Below are positions 45,593 to 55,247 of a stretch of 64,000 bases of DNA, piece by piece. Under the pieces are notes generated by a model. It searched no databases, was not told the DNA's origin, and saw nothing but the letters and a program-made list of their open reading frames with translations. Source of the DNA: Pontibacter populi (GTDB lineage Bacteria; Bacteroidota; Bacteroidia; Cytophagales; Hymenobacteraceae); NCBI RefSeq assembly GCF_019336435.1, contig NZ_JAHWXQ010000002.1, positions 806,001 to 870,000 on the forward strand, given 5' to 3'. The stretch's first letter is position 1; the number at the start of each line of letters is the position of its first letter. The position numbers were made by a program, and so were the translations under genes.

Positions 45593-45636
45593 AAACAGAA
45601 AAGGAGCAACTATAGAGCTGCTCCTTTTCTGTTTTT
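45591..45636. terminator. Bidirectional terminator between folA and porU2
   Basis: The stem AAAAACAGAAAAGGAGCA pairs with TGCTCCTTTTCTGTTTTT. The loop is ACTATAGAGC, containing the iterated motif. Confidence 0.87.
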
Positions 45637-45651
45637 ATAGTTGGTTATCGT

Positions 45652-48600
45652 TTAACGCAAGATGTATATCTTGCCGTAGCCGTTTTTAAAGGCTTTGTCG
45701 CCAAACTTTTGCTTATGGTACATCATCTCATCGCCCCGGCTAACTACCACACGGTATAAGTATACCCCGTTCGCCAGTTTATCGCCGTACATATCGGTAC
45801 CATCCCAGGCATATTCGGTTTTGTTGTTACCAATGCGCAGCGGCCCCAGCTCTTCCTTCATAATCTCTTTTACCACCTTACCGGTTATAGTTAAGATCTG
45901 TATCTTGATATGATCCGGAATGGTAGCGCCAGTCAGTGTAAATATGAAGTTGGTTTTGGTTGAGAACGGGTTCGGGAATGGGTAGAAATTGGTTATGGCT
46001 GATCTGTTCTCCACTTCGAAATTGATGCGATACGGCGAAATACCTGACTGCTTGCCTGCTACGTCCTTTGCACGAATTTCCATTCTGTAGAGTCCGTCTT
46101 CCAACTTTGTAGGTTTAAACTCAACCCTGAAATCACTCTTCTCTGTTGCCGGGAAAATTTCCACGTGCTCAACTAACTCTGAAGTTTTATCAAGCGCAAG
46201 TTCCTGCTCACCTTTATCAGGGTAAACAAGCACTATCGACATCCCGGAAGCATCACCCAGGAACGCTTGCCTGTTTTCGTCTTTTACAGTTACGCTAACC
46301 ATCGGACTAGGCGATATCAATTCCCCATCCATGATATGTACCCCATCAAAAGCCACATCCATAATCGGGTGTAACCTGGACTTTACTTTAAATGGTACTA
46401 CATAGATATTATTGAAGTAATGCTGCTCTGGTTGAATCCGTGGGTTCACATACATGCTCAACTTATAGTTGCCGTCCAGGATATGAGTATCCATTTCGAA
46501 ATTGAAAGTAGCCGAGGTATTACCTGCAAGCGGGGCAAGCTTCAAGCGTTTCTGTATTGGATCAATCCCATCCCCGGTTACGGTCACATCAACAGCAAGT
46601 GAGTCTTTAAAGGCAAAGGGAGAAACATTTTGAAAGATCATCGGAACCTTCATTTTCCCTTTATTCGCCTGATCCGAAATTATAGTTGAACTTGCTTCTA
46701 CCAGATCAGGACGAATCACACCTTCAGGTGCTACTTCATAAAGAACAAGCCACTGGTCCAGTTGAGGAGCAGAGCGATCTGTTGCATCAGAGAGAGCGGC
46801 CTGTAATTGCAGATGCGGGTATACCTTCGCATCAATGTTAGAAATGTCGAAGTTTTTAGATGTAACATTATCAGCTAATACTGTCGCAGCACCTTCCGCA
46901 TTTATACCGATCACGCGAAGTGTATAGTCATCGTTACCAGCCTGATACTTTTCGATATTGTGGTGTACTGAACCCCAGCTAAGGGCAGGCCCGATTATAG
47001 GAGAAGTTATTTCTCCGGCTTGCTGGTTTGATAAAATCCTCGTTTTTAAAACAATTTCCTGCTGATTTGCCGGAATACCCTCACCGCTAATAGCTGTTAC
47101 TTCATAGGCTTTACCGGCAGCCAACCCTTTCTGCCCAACTATAGCGAAAGGGTCTCCTGTCTTAAGTGAGTTAATCAATTCTGATCCGATCTTGCCTAAT
47201 GCGGCCTTTTGTGTAGAAGTAAAATCATTGAATGGCACATTATTAATGCTGATAGCAGCTACATAAAAGTTTTCTGGTACTGCATTTATAAATGTTTCAA
47301 GCTTTGCTCTATTGGCTGCCGTACGCAAGTCTCCAAAATCATACATAAATGGCTCAGCAGCACACGCATAAGCAGGAACCAAGCTCTCTACCAGTTTCAG
47401 GGTTTTATTATTGATCACAACCATGATCAGACGTGGTGTAGCACTTCCAGCCGGATTACTACAGCCTTGATGTATCATTGGCCGTCCATCAATAATTAAG
47501 TTGTAGTCTGGAGTTTTAAATTGTTTACTACCACCTAAAGTCCTTATTTCAATATCGCTTTTTATAGATGTAAATTCCCATAGTGGTTTCTTCGTTTGTA
47601 GCGCAAAACCACTTAAATCCGTTTCTTGAAACTGTCCCACATGGCTCTGCGACCAACCTGTTTTTGAATCACTTATTACCCTAAAAGAACTGGTCGCATA
47701 CACGGTATCTTCCCCTTCGCTATAATTTTGAAAACGGGCTCGCCAATAGTATACAGTGCTATCTGGAAGGTTACCTAAAGAAGCCAGGTTCAAATCCCAT
47801 GTTGAAAGCATTCCAAGTGGTTGTGCAAATGCTTTCTTTAAGTTACTGTTGAAATGATGCGTTGTATCAACTTCCAGATAAAAGCCCTGCCTACTTTCCT
47901 CTATTTGAGTGGTTTGTACCACTACTCTTACATTCTTGCTATTCACTATACTATACTTGACAGGTGCAAGTGCAATTAAACCAGATGCTGGAAAAAAGTG
48001 CTGAAAGCTAGCCGTATTATTCATTTCATTCAACTCATCAACTTCAAAGGCCCCATCTAATGTTACTTCAAACCTGTTCATTCCCCGTGCCGCTATGCCA
48101 CGGTTATCTATAGGTATGTTCAGTACATCGCTATACATAATAGGTGCTACTTTCACTTTTAACGACTCCATTTCAGTATTGTCAGCAAGAATACGCTTTA
48201 CTGTAACTGTAACGGAATCGGTAATAGCTTTGCCCCAGTTCCGGACACCAAGTATAATATTGAACGATTCAGCTGAAGCTGTCAGGTTTTCGCCCTGCAC
48301 TGTACTTGTTATATCAGCTTCACTTTCTATAGCAGCATAATCAGGTTTAGCTGGAGCATACAACCTAACCGCCGGATCGCCCTGCAACACCATTTCCATT
48401 GCCATGGCAATCACAATATTGCTTTGGCTGCTTTGCATTGCTCTTTCAGCTGTTTTCTGTAGTACCTCACCTAAATTTTTACCGTAATATTGAGGATCCT
48501 GAAAAGCAGTAGTGTAAAAATTGGATGAATAATAGTTCAGATAACCGACTTCTCCTGCATCAGAATGAGCGATAAAGGCAACTGCTCCCTTTTCCGGAGT

Positions 48601-50712
48601 ATTTATCCAGTCTTCCCCAAATGACCTGTTATTCGGGATAAATGCATCTCCTGAGTTACACCCATTCATGAGAATAACCGGATACTTTCCTTTGTTACTA
48701 TATCCATTGATTGGGCTTGATACCAAACCAATGTCTAAGTCTGTTGTGCCTGGCGAGCTATGGCCATAAAAGGTGAGCAGCGAGAGACCGTTATTGACCT
48801 CGTTGGACACGTTTATATTTTCAACTACCTCACTTACATTTTGCCTGTACTTTTCAATTACGTTAGCACCTAGATATGGACCTTCGGCAATGGACTTGTA
48901 AATTCTGAGATAGTTTGCAATTTGATTTATTTGAGGAAGACTACTCCCACCCCCTAACTGCAATATATTTTTTCTCCAAGGTAATCCTTCCGGAATTGCA
49001 TCATACTCCTTAACCTTATTTAGGTAATTGATCACATCCTCCGGACGCGTAGCCGCAAGCCTGCCAGTAGGTATTTTGGGGATATAAGAGTTATTATGAA
49101 AATCGGCTGTAAAGAATACATCTGATGAGGGCGTTATACCAGTAGGAATCAGATCAATTTCATGCACTTTTGGATTACGGCCACCTATATGGTAATAACT
49201 GAATTTGCTTCCGTAAGTTACTCTATACTCATCTGAAGCATATTTTACTCCTTTACCAATTATAAATAGTTGTTTAGGCCTTGCAGAGGAGCTCATAAAT
49301 TTCATAAACTTACGGATAGAGTTTGATGAGAATTCCCCATAATGAAATTGATCCACTACCTGATCCATATGCACCAGTAATGTATCGTAACCGCCTCCTG
49401 CTTGGGAGGCCCGGTAAGCAGCATATTGTTCAGGAGCTCTTAACTCAGTTCCTGACACCTTTTTCATTAGCCGTTTATTAGTTAAAACAATATAATTGTG
49501 CGCGTTCGGAACAATCTTCCTGAAACGTATATTTTTTTCTAATCCAGCCGGTTTGTATATTTTATCAGCATTAGCAACAACGATTTTCTTCATAAAGCCA
49601 TTGTTTTTTACTACAATACCTTTAGTGTTTGTTGAGACAGGGACAACAGCAATACGCACAACATTTTGAGGATCAGTCACATCATACGCAACTATATTGC
49701 TAGTTATATTTGGAAACTCGAAATAAAAATCCCCAGTCCTCAGAGAATCTGTGTAAAAAATATGTTGATTATTATTAAAGTTGAATTTTTGCGGGTAAGT
49801 AACCCGCCCGTATGAAATTACAATAGCATTACCTTTGGTTTCCGTAACATCTGGTGCTATTTGCATCGTAATACTGCCGTCAGTATTTATCTCATTAAAA
49901 TTAATTGGCTTAATATCTCTTGCACTAGAGTAAAAGTCATACTCATATCTACCCAAGTTTCTGATGGTACCATTTGGAGCAACTATGTTTACAGCTAATT
50001 TGTGGTATTCTTTATATGCACCAACTGTCCTAAAATCAACATAAGGTGTCGGCCCAGAATTATAAATATTGCTTATGCCTGTTATTTTATAGTTTGCTAT
50101 TGCTATAGTTCTAGGGCCGGAAGTATATCCCTCACCTTCATCCATCCAGGGCATCTTTGCTATTAAACCGTAAACCTTTTCCTGGTAGAACCAATTAGTA
50201 AAAAGCTGCAGGGCCTTCTGCATAAAGTATGGTTCAGGTGTTAGTCCATTTGCTACAGTATTTTCCTGGTTAACTCTTTTCCCTTTAACCGAAGAGTAAG
50301 TCAGAAAATAAGAAGCAGTATCAGTATAAAGACTAAAGAACTGATGATGCTGGTGCGAAGGGTCTTTGTATAGTTCGGCATCCAGTGCTCCGTCATTTCG
50401 TTCCCCGTAAAACTCCAGGTAATCCTGTGGGTCCAGCTTTCCGTCCTGTTCTCCGGCTATGTACACGGCAACTTCTTTTCCCCTACGGAATAATTGCAGG
50501 TTTTGCGGATTAACACCTTCCAGGCCTAGCTGACTTAAATAAGTATAATTAAGCTGGTGCAGGCCGGTAGTGGTTACTTTTATCTTATGATAGGTCTGCT
50601 CATAGTTAATCCATTCGTTGCCATAGTTGGTTTGCGCCTTGGCCGTAACTATAGATATAACGATAAAAAGAGATAAGAGACAGAAGCGTTTTAAAGCGGC
50701 GGATATATACAT
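45652..50712 (-). CDS. Type IX secretion sortase-like C25 peptidase (PorU2-type)
   Basis: This is a large exported gingipain-family cysteine peptidase. The start is placed at the ATG 50710-50712 (MYISAALKRF), which opens a signal peptide ending AKAQ; the frame runs further upstream, but into porV2. The protein has 1686 residues. The C25 catalytic His651 (FYGHSSPG) and Cys685 (NGCNSGD) are 34 residues apart, close to gingipain spacing. Repeated Ig-like modules follow, and the C-terminus is an FlgD-like fold (NPFSTKTNF, AWDGTDMYGDKLANGVYLYRV). The porV2-like gene lies 13 nt upstream. It probably processes type IX cargo tails. Residues about 205-1190 lie in DNA that lacks the AACTATA motif. Confidence 0.87.
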   Translation of the reverse strand: MYISAALKRFCLLSLFIVISIVTAKAQTNYGNEWINYEQTYHKIKVTTTGLHQLNYTYLSQLGLEGVNPQNLQLFRRGKEVAVYIAGEQDGKLDPQDYLEFYGERNDGALDAELYKDPSHQHHQFFSLYTDTASYFLTYSSVKGKRVNQENTVANGLTPEPYFMQKALQLFTNWFYQEKVYGLIAKMPWMDEGEGYTSGPRTIAIANYKITGISNIYNSGPTPYVDFRTVGAYKEYHKLAVNIVAPNGTIRNLGRYEYDFYSSARDIKPINFNEINTDGSITMQIAPDVTETKGNAIVISYGRVTYPQKFNFNNNQHIFYTDSLRTGDFYFEFPNITSNIVAYDVTDPQNVVRIAVVPVSTNTKGIVVKNNGFMKKIVVANADKIYKPAGLEKNIRFRKIVPNAHNYIVLTNKRLMKKVSGTELRAPEQYAAYRASQAGGGYDTLLVHMDQVVDQFHYGEFSSNSIRKFMKFMSSSARPKQLFIIGKGVKYASDEYRVTYGSKFSYYHIGGRNPKVHEIDLIPTGITPSSDVFFTADFHNNSYIPKIPTGRLAATRPEDVINYLNKVKEYDAIPEGLPWRKNILQLGGGSSLPQINQIANYLRIYKSIAEGPYLGANVIEKYRQNVSEVVENINVSNEVNNGLSLLTFYGHSSPGTTDLDIGLVSSPINGYSNKGKYPVILMNGCNSGDAFIPNNRSFGEDWINTPEKGAVAFIAHSDAGEVGYLNYYSSNFYTTAFQDPQYYGKNLGEVLQKTAERAMQSSQSNIVIAMAMEMVLQGDPAVRLYAPAKPDYAAIESEADITSTVQGENLTASAESFNIILGVRNWGKAITDSVTVTVKRILADNTEMESLKVKVAPIMYSDVLNIPIDNRGIAARGMNRFEVTLDGAFEVDELNEMNNTASFQHFFPASGLIALAPVKYSIVNSKNVRVVVQTTQIEESRQGFYLEVDTTHHFNSNLKKAFAQPLGMLSTWDLNLASLGNLPDSTVYYWRARFQNYSEGEDTVYATSSFRVISDSKTGWSQSHVGQFQETDLSGFALQTKKPLWEFTSIKSDIEIRTLGGSKQFKTPDYNLIIDGRPMIHQGCSNPAGSATPRLIMVVINNKTLKLVESLVPAYACAAEPFMYDFGDLRTAANRAKLETFINAVPENFYVAAISINNVPFNDFTSTQKAALGKIGSELINSLKTGDPFAIVGQKGLAAGKAYEVTAISGEGIPANQQEIVLKTRILSNQQAGEITSPIIGPALSWGSVHHNIEKYQAGNDDYTLRVIGINAEGAATVLADNVTSKNFDISNIDAKVYPHLQLQAALSDATDRSAPQLDQWLVLYEVAPEGVIRPDLVEASSTIISDQANKGKMKVPMIFQNVSPFAFKDSLAVDVTVTGDGIDPIQKRLKLAPLAGNTSATFNFEMDTHILDGNYKLSMYVNPRIQPEQHYFNNIYVVPFKVKSRLHPIMDVAFDGVHIMDGELISPSPMVSVTVKDENRQAFLGDASGMSIVLVYPDKGEQELALDKTSELVEHVEIFPATEKSDFRVEFKPTKLEDGLYRMEIRAKDVAGKQSGISPYRINFEVENRSAITNFYPFPNPFSTKTNFIFTLTGATIPDHIKIQILTITGKVVKEIMKEELGPLRIGNNKTEYAWDGTDMYGDKLANGVYLYRVVVSRGDEMMYHKQKFGDKAFKNGYGKIYILR

Positions 50713-50725
50713 GGCTACAAGTACC

Positions 50726-51823
50726 TTATCTGAATGAATATCCCATTGAAATGATAACCGAAGACGTATTGGCATTGGCTATGGAGTTCTTCTCCCGATC
50801 GCTCATGCGTGAGAGTGCAAGGTCCAGGTTAAAGCCATTTGATACGAAACCAACCCCAAAATTAGGCTGTACTTGTGTAGCCGTGCTGCCGTCGAAGCGG
50901 GTAGTTTGCTGATAATTGCTTAGTCCGCCCCTGATAAATACCGATTTGGAGTAAACCAGCTCAACCCCAATGTGCGGATCTACTGACATCAGGTTTGACT
51001 TGAAAAGCACATTCCGTTTACCATCAAACGTAAAGTCTATGTCCGTAGAAACAAGAGCTGAGAACTTATCATTGATCTGAAAATTTCTTCCGGCGCCAAC
51101 TATAATACGTGGCAAGGTAAGCTCTGCAGAATTCTCAGGAAGGTCGTTCCCGGTCTGGGCATACGCATCTTCCAGTTCTTCTACATTATGTGTCCAGGCA
51201 GTGAAGGTGGTTGTAATATCTTTACCCATTACGCCAAACTGCCAGTTGCCACGCTGAAGCTGTGCGCCTGCATCTACTCCAAATCCCCAGGCATTGGCAA
51301 AATTACCTACGTTGCGGTAAACGATCTTTGCACTCGCTCCCAGTTGCAGCCCTTCTATCAGCTTGCTTCGGCGCGCATACGATAACAGCACAGCATAATC
51401 AGCCACTGAAAAGAACTTTACACTATCGTACTGAATATAGCCGAACTCATTCTGAAGGCGGCGGGTATCGGCAATATCATCCACACCAAGCCTGATTACA
51501 GAAACTGCCAATGCGCTGTTGGTATCTATGGGCATCGCAAAACTTGCGAAATCATTTTTGGCAATACCGGCAAACAACTCGGAGTGCATTAAGGCTATGT
51601 TATACTTGTCGGGGAGGCGGAGCAAGCCGGCCGGGTTCCAGTAACCGGAAGTAGCATCGCTGGTAATGGCTACCTGTACATTACCCATACCCAATGCACG
51701 TGCACCTACACCAAGGTTCAAAAATTCATTACTGTATTTGGGGGCAGACACCTGGGCTTCCGCACTAAAGCAGGAAACAAGCAGCAAGGCTGCTAGCAAA
51801 CACTTAAGAGTAATTTTGTGCAT
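50726..51823 (-). CDS. PorV/PorQ-family outer-membrane protein (PorV2-type)
   Basis: The 365-residue exported beta-barrel of the FadL-like PorV/PorQ group carries type IX cargo to the sortase. The signal peptide ends near AEAQ (24). The mature start has the family signature EFLNLGVGARALGMGNVQVA followed by SDATSGYWNPAGLL. The C-terminus IISMGYSFR ends in an aromatic-basic strand. It precedes porU2 by 13 nt, which supports a PorU2-PorV2 attachment complex. Confidence 0.88.
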   Translation of the reverse strand: MHKITLKCLLAALLLVSCFSAEAQVSAPKYSNEFLNLGVGARALGMGNVQVAITSDATSGYWNPAGLLRLPDKYNIALMHSELFAGIAKNDFASFAMPIDTNSALAVSVIRLGVDDIADTRRLQNEFGYIQYDSVKFFSVADYAVLLSYARRSKLIEGLQLGASAKIVYRNVGNFANAWGFGVDAGAQLQRGNWQFGVMGKDITTTFTAWTHNVEELEDAYAQTGNDLPENSAELTLPRIIVGAGRNFQINDKFSALVSTDIDFTFDGKRNVLFKSNLMSVDPHIGVELVYSKSVFIRGGLSNYQQTTRFDGSTATQVQPNFGVGFVSNGFNLDLALSRMSDREKNSIANANTSSVIISMGYSFR

Positions 51824-52037
51824 AGGCCAAAACTGTCGGTACGAAATTATCTAGAGCAGCAGCACGGGGTTGTGCCACCTTAAAAACCAATTTACCTGAT
51901 TTGATCCACTAACACGACTTTCGATAAATAAGTTGTGCTGGCACCAAATATATTTTAAAGACAAAAATACACTATAAAAATATAAATTTTCCTGTCTACT
52001 TAACCCTTTTTAAAAAGTTACGTAATTATTTTTAAAC

Positions 52038-52062
52038 AGTACCTTGCTTTACATAGTACCTT
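52038..52062 (+). promoter_or_regulatory. Direct repeat AGTACCTT overlapping the padR promoter
   Basis: AGTACCTT occurs at 52038-52045 and again at 52055-52062. The first copy covers the -33 TTG and the second lies between -33 and -7. The position suits a repressor site, perhaps for the PadR protein itself. Confidence 0.4.
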
Positions 52063-52074
52063 ATATTATATTTG
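52044..52074 (+). promoter_or_regulatory. Promoter of padR-pspC
   Basis: TTG (52044-52046), 20 nt, then TATATTTG (52067-52074): a full consensus match. The start would be near 52081, giving a leader of about 19 nt. Confidence 0.7.
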
Positions 52075-52099
52075 CTTCATCAATATAAACATCACCATC

Positions 52100-52438
52100 A
52101 TGAAAGTAGAAAACACACAAGTGCAGATGCGGAAGGGAATTCTGGAATTCTGCATCCTTGAGATTATCTCTCGTGGTGAAGTATATGCGTCCGATATGTT
52201 GGAAGAGCTAACAGCAGCCAAGATGATCGTTGTGGAGGGAACCCTTTACCCGTTACTAACCCGCCTCAAAAACGCGTCGCTTCTCGACTACAGCTGGGTA
52301 GAATCCACTTCAGGGCCTCCCCGCAAGTACTACACCCTAACCGAAACAGGGAAAGCCTTTCTGGAGCAACTTCGCGACACATGGCAGGAACTGGTAGAAT
52401 CCACCGACTTCATCATTCAAAACAAGAAAGCTAATTAG
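52100..52438 (+). CDS. PadR family transcriptional regulator
   Basis: The 112-residue winged-helix protein of the PadR type has the core KGILEFCILEIISRGEVYASDMLEEL, the recognition region VVEGTLYPLLTRLKNASLLDYSW and the wing PRKYYTLTETG. PadR repressors commonly control the membrane-protein gene beside them. Here the stop codon is only 2 nt before the PspC-domain gene, so that gene is the likely target along with padR itself. Confidence 0.92.
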   Translation: MKVENTQVQMRKGILEFCILEIISRGEVYASDMLEELTAAKMIVVEGTLYPLLTRLKNASLLDYSWVESTSGPPRKYYTLTETGKAFLEQLRDTWQELVESTDFIIQNKKAN

Positions 52439-52440
52439 TC

Positions 52441-54933
52441 ATGAAAAAGAATATAAGCATCAACTTACAAGGCATCATCTTCCATATTGAAGAAGATGGC
52501 TATGAGCAGCTGAGCAGATATTTGGCTTCTATCCGCACGTACTTCTCCAACTATGAGGGGCACGATGAAATAGTTGCTGATATTGAGCTGCGAATTGCGG
52601 AGATCTTTTCTGCACGGCTTTCTGCTGGCAAACAGGTTATCTCGCAGGAAGATGTGCAGTACCTGATCGCCAGAATGGGTAATGTTACGGAGTTCGAAAT
52701 ATCTGAGCCAGAAGAGGAAGAGATTCCAAACTATAATGCAGGTGGAGCCGCTGGTGCGTCTTCTGCTTATGCAATACCGGGTACTAAAAAACTATACCGC
52801 GATGTAAACCGCAAAGTAGTAAGCGGTGTGTGCGCCGGTATAGCCAACTACCTTACCATTGATGTTGTCTGGATACGTTTGTTCTTCATTCTGTTTGTCG
52901 TGCTGGGTGTATTATCGGCTGGTATCTCGGCAATAGCAGCATTTATAATATACATCGTGTTATGGATTGGTATGCCTGAGAGCCATGAGTTACCTGAAAC
53001 CAATGTAAAAAGGCTTTTCAGAGACCCTGATGACAAGAAATTAGGCGGCGTGGCCAGCGGTATTGCCAAGTATTTTGGAGTTGATATAGCTGTGGTACGC
53101 ATTCTGTTCCTTATTTCCATCTTTCTGGGCGGCTTCGGGTTACTGTTATACATCGTTTTATGGATAGCGGTACCCGAAGCGGTAACGCTCACAGAACGCA
53201 TGCAGATGCAGGGTAACCCCGTTACACTGGCAGGCATAGAACAAACCCTGAAAGATAACCTGAACATGAAGGACCAGTATGGTCAGGAGAATACGCTTGC
53301 CAAGATCATCTTATTACCTATCCGCCTTATATCCCAGATCATAAACTGGTTAGGCACTGCCCTGGGCCCGGTTTTAGGCTTCCTGATCGCACTTATCCGT
53401 GTGGCAGCCGGCATTATGCTGTTGCTGGTTTCGGCATCGCTTATAGTTGGTCTTTTTGCGGCCTTCTTCCAGGGCATAGGCTGGATTTCCGATAACACCG
53501 TTATGCAAATGGAGCCTTTTGACTCAACTATCTGGCTGGGTGGATTTCCCAGATTCGGATTGGTTGCAGGTCTTATTGTAGGCCTAATCCCCCTTCTGTT
53601 CCTAATGTTGCTTGCAATCGGCTTACTTGCTAAACGCTTCTTTATGCGCCCTACCCTGGGCTGGTCATTATTCGGAGTTTGGGTACTGGCACTTATAGTT
53701 ATGATCGCCTCTATTATCTCTTACAGCGGCAACTTTAAGCGCAGCGGCGAAATTACGATCACTAAAACTGTGCCTGCAGCAGGCGTAAGCGTACTGGATG
53801 CTTATGACATGGACCTGGAGTATAATAACCTGTATGTAGATGTGCGTGAGCATAACGGACCTAACATCGAGATTCTGCAACAGATAGAAGCAAAAGGCCG
53901 CACCGAAGAAGAAGCCAAGAAGAATGCCCGGATGGTGACTTATCGTATAGTGCAACTGGATTCAACGCTACGTTTCGACAACAGCTACGAATTTAAAAAG
54001 GGAGCCAGCTTCCGCGATCAGGACCTGACCATCGTACTTCGATTGCCTAAGGATAAACCGTTCCGCCTGACCCGTGAGTTTGTGTACCTGTTGCCAAGTG
54101 CTACTTTCGACAAGGATTACGGTTATGATAAGATCGTGAGAAACACCTGGAAAGCGAAAGGCGACATGCTGGAGTGTATAACTTGCGCCAGTGATACCTT
54201 GGACACCGAAGAGCCGGGAGCTGATTTTAATGATGGCGCTGTTTACGAAGCCAATGAGATTGGCAACCATGAAAGCGTTCTTGATAATGAGAGAGAGTAC
54301 GGTTCCAACACTAAAACATTTCCTTTCAGCAATTTCGACCATATCAATATTGCCGGACATTACCATGTGCAGATTAAGCAGGGTAACCGCCACCAGGTAA
54401 CAGTACGTGGCAGCCAGCGCGAAATCAATAAAATGGAAGTAAGAGAAAACGGCGGCGAGCTGACTATAGAATCTGAAGACAAAGTATTTAACTTGTTTGA
54501 AGACCATGAGCCGGTACTTATTCAGATCACAGTGCCAGATCTGCAACGTCTGGAACTTAGTGGTGCCATTAAAGCAGATGTGATAGGCATAAATACCAAC
54601 GAACTTGACCTTGAACTTGCCGGCGCAGTTAAAGCGGCCATCAATGTAAGAGCAAGAACAATACGCGCTGATATTGCTGGAGCAACAAGCACACGCTTTA
54701 CCGGAACTACCGACCGGCTCGAACTGGATGCTGCTGGTGCCTGCAAAGTGAATGCAGAGCAGTTACGCGCCAGCGATGTTCGAGTGGAGGCTAGCGGAGC
54801 CAACAAAATAGATGTGTATGCTACGTCAAGCCTTACTGCTGATGCATCGGGAGCAAGCCGAATTAGCTACAAAGGCAACCCTGCCAGTAAGCAGATAAAT
54901 GCCGATGGAGCCAGCAAAGTAGAACGTCAGTAG
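52441..54933 (+). CDS. PspC-domain membrane protein with C-terminal DUF2807 beta-solenoid
   Basis: The 830-residue protein has an N-terminal soluble segment (1-95), then two PspC-like units (about 118-182, KLYRDVNRKVVSGVCAGIANY; about 195-245, RLFRDPDDKKLGGVASGIAKY), each with membrane helices. Three or four further membrane helices follow (about 280-430). The outer region ends in a DUF2807 head-GIN-type domain (about 625-830) whose strands repeat an LxxxGAxKA pattern (LSGAIKADV, LAGAVKAAI, AAGACKVNA, ASGANKIDV, ASGASRISY), as expected for a beta-solenoid. It is a probable envelope-stress protein, co-transcribed with padR. Confidence 0.88.
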   Translation: MKKNISINLQGIIFHIEEDGYEQLSRYLASIRTYFSNYEGHDEIVADIELRIAEIFSARLSAGKQVISQEDVQYLIARMGNVTEFEISEPEEEEIPNYNAGGAAGASSAYAIPGTKKLYRDVNRKVVSGVCAGIANYLTIDVVWIRLFFILFVVLGVLSAGISAIAAFIIYIVLWIGMPESHELPETNVKRLFRDPDDKKLGGVASGIAKYFGVDIAVVRILFLISIFLGGFGLLLYIVLWIAVPEAVTLTERMQMQGNPVTLAGIEQTLKDNLNMKDQYGQENTLAKIILLPIRLISQIINWLGTALGPVLGFLIALIRVAAGIMLLLVSASLIVGLFAAFFQGIGWISDNTVMQMEPFDSTIWLGGFPRFGLVAGLIVGLIPLLFLMLLAIGLLAKRFFMRPTLGWSLFGVWVLALIVMIASIISYSGNFKRSGEITITKTVPAAGVSVLDAYDMDLEYNNLYVDVREHNGPNIEILQQIEAKGRTEEEAKKNARMVTYRIVQLDSTLRFDNSYEFKKGASFRDQDLTIVLRLPKDKPFRLTREFVYLLPSATFDKDYGYDKIVRNTWKAKGDMLECITCASDTLDTEEPGADFNDGAVYEANEIGNHESVLDNEREYGSNTKTFPFSNFDHINIAGHYHVQIKQGNRHQVTVRGSQREINKMEVRENGGELTIESEDKVFNLFEDHEPVLIQITVPDLQRLELSGAIKADVIGINTNELDLELAGAVKAAINVRARTIRADIAGATSTRFTGTTDRLELDAAGACKVNAEQLRASDVRVEASGANKIDVYATSSLTADASGASRISYKGNPASKQINADGASKVERQ

Positions 54934-55247
54934 AACTATAGACTATAATTTTACTAAATAAAAAGCGGGCTAAATCTTTCTTACCTGATTTAGCCCGCTC
55001 ATAACACTGCCTGAGTACATTATAAAACTATACACATTACCTTAAGTTTAGCACGTTTACTTTAGTATCACCCTTGTTTAGTTGTTTGATAATTCTGCAA
55101 GGCTTCTCCCACCCCAGGGAGAAGCTGAAGCAGCAAACCACATCCCTCCCACTTCCAGTCAGCTTGCCGTTACTTACTGCTACCTTTTACAAGCTGAACT
55201 ATAGTTTATAACACCCGCCATTTTATTAACTCAACCGATCCTGAACT
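54934..55247. other. Intergenic stretch of 314 nt with hairpin and iterated palindrome
   Basis: No gene is seen. It contains the hairpin at 54963-54999, an AACTATAG copy near 54935 and a perfect AACTATAGTT at 55197-55206, just ahead of the TraB-like gene. No clear TTG-N20-TAnnTTTG promoter was found. Confidence 0.6.
54963..54999 (+). terminator. Strong hairpin after the PspC gene
   Basis: The perfect 13-bp stem AGCGGGCTAAATC pairs with GATTTAGCCCGCT. No T-run follows on the plus strand, so termination is likely but not certain. Confidence 0.6.

Noticed and set aside
50713..50775. N-terminal extension of PorU2
   Set aside because: It would run into porV2 and place 21 polar residues before the signal peptide; the ATG at 50712 is better.
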